Part shown: piece by piece, positions 14,595-17,864 of the stretch
How the letters are laid out: every line of letters begins with the position of its first letter
Position numbering within the stretch: the first letter of the stretch is position 1
Assembly (NCBI GenBank): GCA_038229695.1
Contig: JBBROE010000095.1
Location: 1-17,864 of the forward strand
DNA: 17,864 nucleotides
DNA from: JACMLD01 sp038229695
GTDB taxonomy: Bacteria > Bacteroidota > Bacteroidia > Chitinophagales > Chitinophagaceae
Direction: 5' to 3'
Program-made: the position numbers and the translations under genes
Notes under the pieces: generated by a model
What the model saw: only the letters and a program-made list of their open reading frames with translations
Databases searched by the model: none
What the model was told of the DNA's origin: nothing

Positions 14595-16550
14595 TTATTC
14601 CTGCGGGGTTCCGCTGTCCCTGGCGAGGGGCAGGGTAAAGTAAAACACCGATCCTTTGTTGGGTTCACTGTCGACGCTGATCCTTCCATGATGCCGTTGG
14701 ATGATCTCGGCACTCAGGTACAGCCCGATGCCAAAGCCCGGGATATTGTTATGCGCATCCGAGCGGTAATAACGCTCAAACAATTTTTCCTTTTCTTCCT
14801 GGCGGATACCGATCCCTTCGTCGCGCACCACCACCATCGCAGTATCATGTTCAATGGTACAGCGCACTTCCACCTGGCTTTTTCCCGGGGAGTATTTGAT
14901 GGCGTTACTCAGGAGGTTGGAGATGACGGTGCCGATTTTTTCGCGGTCGGCATGAACGAGTACCGGGCCGCAGGGTGCGCAACTGATAACATGGGTGCTT
15001 TGCACGGCAGACATTTCATCAATCATTTCCAGGATCAGGTCATTGAGGTAAAAATTGGAAGGCGACAACTGGATTTTACCGGATTCCAGCCGTGCAATGT
15101 TCAGATAACTGTTGATCATAGTCGTCATCTTCCTCGCCTGCAGGATCGACTTGTCCATGATATGTGCGGTCAGTTCGTCGCCATCTTTACTGGCCTTTGA
15201 ATGTAATAGCTGCAGGTATCCGTAGATGGAGGTGATGGGTGTTTTCAGTTCATGGCTAACCATGCCGATGAAATCGTTCTTGCGCAGCTCATCCTGTTTT
15301 TGCTCAGTTATGTCAACGCAGGTGCTGATGTAGCCGCCAAAGGATCCATCGGGGCTGAAACGTGGCTGATTTTGAGAAAGCACCCACCGGAACTGGCCAT
15401 CCCGGTTAAGGACCTGGAGTTCCCCGCTGAATGGTTTTCTTTCCGCGAATGCCTCCAGGTACTTAGCAATATACTGTTCCCGGTCATCTGGATGAACCAT
15501 TTCGGTCCAGCCATACCGGATCAGGTCTGTCATGGGCCGGCCGGTGAAGTCTGTCCATGCCTTGTTGAAATAAATCGCGTTGCTGCTTTCATCGCCTAGG
15601 CCAATAAGGATGGACGTTCCTTCCGCCATCAGCCGGAAGCGCTCTTCACTTTCTTTAAGTTGCTGTTCCGTTTCTATCTGCCGGGTTATATCAGTATTGG
15701 TTCCAAACCACTGGAATACTTTCCCGTCGCCGTCTTTGATGGGCATTACACGCGTAAGAAACTGGCAAAAATTACCGTTGGCAGCTTTGAGCGGAAAGAT
15801 CATTTCAAAAGGCTCACCGGTTGCGATAGATGCCTTCCATTTTACCAGCACATCCTGCAATACGGCAGGGTCATGAACGGACTGCCAGCCCCAGCCTTCC
15901 ATGTCTGCGGGGGTGGTGCCGGTGTAATCATACCACTGCTTGTTGTACCAGAAAATATAGCCATCCGCATTGGCCATCCAGACCAGGTTTGGAATGTTAT
16001 CTGCCAGCGTGCGCAACCTCACTTCGTTCTCCCGGAGCGCATCTTCCGCTTTTTTCTTGGAAGTTGTTTCTATAACAGTAACCAGCACACCACCCACTTC
16101 CCCCGTTTCCTCACGGATAGGGCTATACGAAAAATCGAAATAGCACTCTTCAATAAATCCATTGCGGTTGAGCGGTAGCATAAAGTCAGGGAAACCCACC
16201 GCCTTACCATCCATTACGCCCTGGAACATCGGCCCGATGATATGCCAGATTTCTGAAAATGTTTCCCGCGTGCTGATGCCCAGCGCCTGCGGGTGTTTGG
16301 TGGAACCAAGTATCGGCCGGTATCCATCATTGTACAACTGGGTATACTCCGGGCCCCAGGCAATGTACATGCCGAAAGGATTATCGAGCATGATAGCCAC
16401 TGCCGTGCGCAGGCTTGCCGGCCATTCAGATGGATCCCCGAGCGGCGTGCTCGTCCAGTCTGCTGCCCGGATCAGTTTTCCCATTTCCCCGCCGCCTTTC
16501 AAAAAATAAAGATCGGCCAGTGAGTCCTTTTCGTGCTGCATGTAAGGCAT
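14595..16550 (-). CDS. Multi-PAS soluble sensor histidine kinase (orphan)
   Basis: The 651-residue protein has no membrane helix, so it should sense a cytoplasmic signal. Residues about 12-165 are a PAS/GAF-like input domain (ADWTSTPLGDPSEWP, then NPFGMYIAWGPEYTQLYND). PAS/PAC units follow at about 175-295 (NIPNLVWMANADGYIFWYN) and 300-418 (ending TCVDITEQK). The kinase core has the H-box VSHELKTPITSIYGYLQLL with phospho-acceptor His433, the N-box NLLSNAIKYSP (545-555), G1 DEGIGI (577-582), F-box FERYYR (591-596) and G2 GFGIGL (605-610); all are intact. No response regulator is beside it. The start is ATG at 16,550; an ATG at 16,541 is an equal alternative. It is divergent from the 92-aa gene over 133 bases. 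Confidence 0.95.
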   Translation of the reverse strand: MPYMQHEKDSLADLYFLKGGGEMGKLIRAADWTSTPLGDPSEWPASLRTAVAIMLDNPFGMYIAWGPEYTQLYNDGYRPILGSTKHPQALGISTRETFSEIWHIIGPMFQGVMDGKAVGFPDFMLPLNRNGFIEECYFDFSYSPIREETGEVGGVLVTVIETTSKKKAEDALRENEVRLRTLADNIPNLVWMANADGYIFWYNKQWYDYTGTTPADMEGWGWQSVHDPAVLQDVLVKWKASIATGEPFEMIFPLKAANGNFCQFLTRVMPIKDGDGKVFQWFGTNTDITRQIETEQQLKESEERFRLMAEGTSILIGLGDESSNAIYFNKAWTDFTGRPMTDLIRYGWTEMVHPDDREQYIAKYLEAFAERKPFSGELQVLNRDGQFRWVLSQNQPRFSPDGSFGGYISTCVDITEQKQDELRKNDFIGMVSHELKTPITSIYGYLQLLHSKASKDGDELTAHIMDKSILQARKMTTMINSYLNIARLESGKIQLSPSNFYLNDLILEMIDEMSAVQSTHVISCAPCGPVLVHADREKIGTVISNLLSNAIKYSPGKSQVEVRCTIEHDTAMVVVRDEGIGIRQEEKEKLFERYYRSDAHNNIPGFGIGLYLSAEIIQRHHGRISVDSEPNKGSVFYFTLPLARDSGTPQE

Positions 16551-16558
16551 TGTGTAAT

Positions 16559-16566
16559 CAAAACTA
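16559..16566 (-). promoter_or_regulatory. Possible -7 element TAGTTTTG for the histidine kinase
   Basis: TAGTTTTG on the minus strand matches TAnnTTTG, 8 bases before the ATG at 16,550 and 17 before the ATG at 16,541. No -33 TTG is found at the expected distance. The short leader would favour the 16,541 start or a leaderless mRNA. Confidence 0.35.
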
Positions 16567-16683
16567 TATAAGAAGCGGCAAAGTTGATAAAATTACCGGC
16601 AAAGCCAACCCGAGTTTAATTATTTAAACTTCCTGTGGGCTTCGCCGGCCTTTTCTAACCGGAATCATTTTTATCTTCATAGC

Positions 16684-16962
16684 ATGAAAAATTTTAGCCT
16701 TGCGTTCAGGACAGAAATCATCACCGTTTCAGTGGATAAGCACTACAGGCTGGGTTTTCCCGGCGGGAAATGGATGGTTATCCAGAAGTACCCTAACGAC
16801 GCCAAAACAACTCCTGTCAGCAATGAAAATATCAGCTATAGCACCACTTTTGTCTGGCGGATAGAAAGCCAGTCGCCTGCTACGTCCTGGCTGAGTGAAC
16901 CGGACCTGCAGGAGCTCGGAGAGCTGGTTAGAAAAAAGGATCAGCAGCTGGAAAATTCCTGA
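16684..16962 (+). CDS. Small hypothetical protein (92 aa)
   Basis: I do not recognise this family. The product is soluble-looking, with alternating hydrophobic residues in the first two thirds (TEIITVSVDKHYRLGF, WMVIQKYP, STTFVWRIES) that suggest beta strands. A charged helix ends it (EPDLQELGELVRKKDQQ). It has no signal peptide and no cysteines. The ATG at 16,684 follows TATCTTCATAGC, a degenerate -7-like sequence in the same position as the promoters of other genes here. Its TGA stop lies within a short palindrome shared with the convergent oxidoreductase stop, 4 bases away. That the frame stays open and compact between two real genes supports it as coding. Confidence 0.7.
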   Translation: MKNFSLAFRTEIITVSVDKHYRLGFPGGKWMVIQKYPNDAKTTPVSNENISYSTTFVWRIESQSPATSWLSEPDLQELGELVRKKDQQLENS

Positions 16963-16971
16963 GCACTCAGG
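16958..16971. other. Palindrome containing both convergent stop codons
   Basis: CCTGAG-CA-CTCAGG is a perfect 6-bp inverted repeat. Its left arm contains the TGA of the plus-strand 92-aa gene, and its right arm contains the TGA of the minus-strand oxidoreductase. No T-run adjoins it. Confidence 0.6.
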
Positions 16972-17632
16972 CTTCCACAACCATCCTGTCGTCATTTACA
17001 GCAAGCCGCCGCAGGCTATCCGCCAAACCGGTCACCATTTTATCGGGGCCGCAGATATAAAAATACAGCGCGGTGTTGCCCGCGTAAACAGACAGTTCCT
17101 GCTGATTCAGCTCTCCCTGCCGGAAACCATCTCTTGTTTCCTGAGTGAGATAAAAGATTGCCTGGTTACCCAGGATATTACGTAGTTCTGCCTCCTGGAT
17201 AATATCGGCATAAGCCCGGTTGGAAAACAAGAGCGTGTTGCCCTGTTCGTGCCCGGTCTGCTTGAGCCAGCGGAGGATGGCCAGGAAGGGCGTAATACCC
17301 GCCCCGCCGGCGATGAAACAGCCGGGTCCCTTGTAGTTGATGGCCCCCCATACATCATGGAGGATTAATTCGTCGCCGGCCTGTAAGCGATGCAGCGCAT
17401 CGGTAACCCCGTGATGCTCAGGGTAACGTTTTATGGTAAATTCCAGATGAGGGTCGCTGTCCAGGGAGGTGAAGGTGAAAGGCCGAAGTTCATTTTTCCA
17501 TGCACTGGTATTAATGGATACATCGGTGGCCTGTCCGGGAACGAAGCTATACCCGGCAGGCTTTTCAACTGTAAAGCTTTTCACGTCGTGCGTCACTGGG
17601 TGTGTTGCGAGAATTTTGACGATATGCTCCAT
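16967..17632 (-). CDS. FAD/NAD(P)-binding oxidoreductase (ferredoxin/flavodoxin reductase-like)
   Basis: This belongs to the ferredoxin-NADP reductase superfamily and moves electrons between NAD(P)H, FAD and an unidentified partner protein. The FAD domain includes FVPGQATDVSI and RPFTFTS, the RxYS-type flavin motif. The pyridine-nucleotide domain has CFIAGGAGITPFLAILRWL (GGxGxTP), LLFSNR and YICGPDKMV near the C-terminus. No 2Fe-2S ferredoxin domain follows, so the 221-residue protein is a reductase alone. The ATG at 17,632 (MEHIVKIL) is preferred over one eight codons upstream (MARTTNQH), because the family's first beta strand begins there. Its stop is 4 bases from that of the convergent 92-aa gene. 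The electron acceptor is not evident from the neighbours. Confidence 0.93.
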   Translation of the reverse strand: MEHIVKILATHPVTHDVKSFTVEKPAGYSFVPGQATDVSINTSAWKNELRPFTFTSLDSDPHLEFTIKRYPEHHGVTDALHRLQAGDELILHDVWGAINYKGPGCFIAGGAGITPFLAILRWLKQTGHEQGNTLLFSNRAYADIIQEAELRNILGNQAIFYLTQETRDGFRQGELNQQELSVYAGNTALYFYICGPDKMVTGLADSLRRLAVNDDRMVVEA

Positions 17633-17796
17633 GTGCTGGTTGGTTGTTCTGGCCAATTAACAGCAGGTGGGTAGGTTTGTTCATTGAGAGCCGCCCGGGC
17701 AGCGTCGCTGCGGTGCTCCATTAATAGGAAAACCTGATTATTCTTGATGCGGGAGATTGTTGAGATGAGATTGGTGCGCAGTCCGAGACGGGTGTA

Positions 17797-17864
17797 CTAC
17801 CGCAGAGTCTCCACCTTGTAGAACTCGGCTGCTAACTGATTCCGGCCATCGTCCTTGGCTAGGA
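17797..17864 (-). CDS. Possible 3' end of a minus-strand gene (partial)
   Basis: One minus-strand frame is open from the window edge to a TAG at 17,797-17,799 and reads LAKDDGRNQLAAEFYKVETL. The composition looks protein-like, but 22 codons are too few to identify a family. The other two minus frames either stop immediately or read through into non-protein-like sequence. Confidence 0.3.
   Translation of the reverse strand, partial: LAKDDGRNQLAAEFYKVETLR

Noticed and set aside
17657..17796. Minus-strand frame starting MEHRSDAARAALNEQ
   Set aside because: It is short (about 42 codons), overlaps the reductase start region out of frame, and has no motif.
1..17864. tRNA or rRNA genes
   Set aside because: No cloverleaf-like or rRNA-like segments were noticed on either strand. 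This is by-eye reading; tRNAscan-SE and a covariance search would settle it.

Overview
The window reads as chromosomal DNA of a Bacteroidota bacterium, most likely a Chitinophagaceae-type organism (inference). Three things point there. Several gene starts are preceded by the Bacteroidota -7 promoter element TAnnTTTG instead of a strong Shine-Dalgarno. There is an ECF sigma factor coupled to a protein with an outer-membrane-barrel-like C-terminus. There is also a NagZ-type GH3/beta-lactamase-fold fusion. Coding DNA is fairly GC-rich apart from one AT-rich gene near 13.2-13.7 kb.

Layout. 1-479: an inverted copy of an intergenic repeat, then sequence without a recognisable gene. 480-1555 (-): a small conserved-looking hypothetical protein translationally coupled (TAATG) to a cyclophilin-type peptidyl-prolyl isomerase lipoprotein. 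1653-2918 (+): serS, with a readable promoter and a downstream intrinsic terminator. 3318-5632 (+): an ECF sigma factor and, by an ATGA overlap, a 588-residue protein with a short cytoplasmic N-terminus, one inner-membrane helix, a long disordered linker and a C-terminal beta-barrel-like domain. This is the architecture of a dual membrane-spanning anti-sigma factor. 5653-7530 (-): mutL, starting with GTG and lacking recognisable endonuclease metal motifs. 7696-10611 (+): an exported GH3 (NagZ-like) plus beta-lactamase-fold (AmiE-like) fusion, probably for muropeptide breakdown. 10668-12588 (+): a glutathione-peroxidase family protein, an SDR oxidoreductase (ATGA overlap) and a four-helix membrane protein. 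12.66-14.55 kb: a cluster of about six copies of a structured intergenic repeat, interrupted by about 730 bp that carries an AT-rich VOC-family gene and an attC-like end. 14595-16550 (-): an orphan multi-PAS histidine kinase. 16684-16962 (+): a small hypothetical protein. 16967-17632 (-): a ferredoxin-reductase-like FAD/NAD(P) oxidoreductase, converging on the small gene. The last ~70 bases may hold the 3' end of another minus-strand gene.

The most interesting signals are two. The first is the sigma/dual-membrane anti-sigma pair, a possible one-protein route from the outer membrane to transcription. The second is the repeat cluster: its hairpin stem bases change in compensating pairs between copies, and a second copy of the repeat at 14.18-14.29 kb serves as an internal empty site showing that the VOC segment was inserted. 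Functions are assigned from motifs read by eye; no database search was run.
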